A stretch of 64,000 nt of DNA from Paenibacillus sp. HB172176. Its GTDB lineage: Bacteria > Bacillota > Bacilli > Paenibacillales > Paenibacillaceae. The notes beneath the pieces were generated by a model, which was not told the DNA's origin, ran no database searches, and saw nothing but the letters and a program-made list of their open reading frames with translations. This document shows, one piece after another, positions 63,824 to 64,000 of the stretch. The stretch's first letter is position 1; every line of letters starts with the position of its first letter. The position numbers and the translations under genes are program-made. The stretch spans positions 62,001 to 126,000 of the forward strand of contig NZ_JAATHD010000014.1 of NCBI RefSeq assembly GCF_011947265.1. Reading direction: 5' to 3'.

Positions 63824-64000
63824 TTCATAGCTCCTTCTCCCATTGCAATATGGATTCTAAATTTCTTATCTGTTCCAATCATAGCGGGAGATGGAATTTC
63901 GGAGAAACGTCCAGAGATGGGAATACCTGCACGTCCTGAGTCGGATGGTTACTACGACTTAAGTCCAGTTTACATCTGTTCGAGTTATGTATCTAAACGG
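63824..64000. other. Upstream of the RND transporter gene
   Basis: 177 bp to the window edge. It holds the ribosome binding site (AAGGAG) and should hold the promoter; boxes are not clear. Confidence 0.4.

Overview
The window looks like a chromosomal segment of an endospore-forming Firmicute of the Paenibacillaceae type. It is moderately GC-rich, uses strong GGAGG-type ribosome binding sites, carries a GerA-type spore germination operon, and many genes keep the order seen in Bacillus subtilis. I see no rRNA, tRNA, prophage, transposase or CRISPR array. Most genes are core housekeeping genes and most lie on the minus strand.

Left part (1-24 kb): a minus-strand run remA-gmk-rpoZ-(bstA-like)-coaBC-priA-def-fmt-rsmB-rlmN matches the B. 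subtilis yloC-to-rlmN region, with a DinB-family gene inserted. Upstream lie a fused homocysteine methyltransferase/methylenetetrahydrofolate reductase, dapF, a SERCA-type Ca2+ ATPase (YloB-like) and, divergently, rqcH (YloA-like). A 167-bp element with imperfect terminal inverted repeats sits between the last two. Next come a PHP phosphoesterase, a LysR regulator, a small unknown gene, ylbG, ylbF with a cysteine/glycine tail, and a two-gene unit of a bacterial XPB helicase plus a large partner protein.

Middle (24-40 kb): a nuclease lipoprotein with a lamin-tail domain, an M20 amidohydrolase, a YugN-like protein, ftsW, a Gls24-family protein, ylaN, an HPr-like protein that lacks the phosphorylatable histidine, a lipoprotein, a diguanylate cyclase (DgcP-like), rpsD with a clear promoter and leader, a four-gene germinant receptor operon (A-C-B-D), and yuaF-floT behind a candidate sigma-W promoter.

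Right part (40-64 kb): a class A penicillin-binding protein with fibronectin-like domains; the acetate module acsA / acuA-acuC / ccpA, with a candidate CcpA operator just upstream of acsA; mtnN; small membrane and zinc-finger genes; a DJ-1/PfpI protein; a PTS operon (EIICBA-EI) whose leader holds an exact 43-bp tandem duplication overlapping a terminator-like hairpin; a CoA-binding protein; aroA-aroK with unusual AroA signature residues; 6-phosphogluconate dehydrogenase; YktB; and a large RND transporter.

The most unusual items are the duplicated PTS leader, the His-less HPr-like protein, the XPB pair, the short inverted-repeat element, and a convergent gene pair whose shared TTAA stop lies at the centre of a terminator hairpin.
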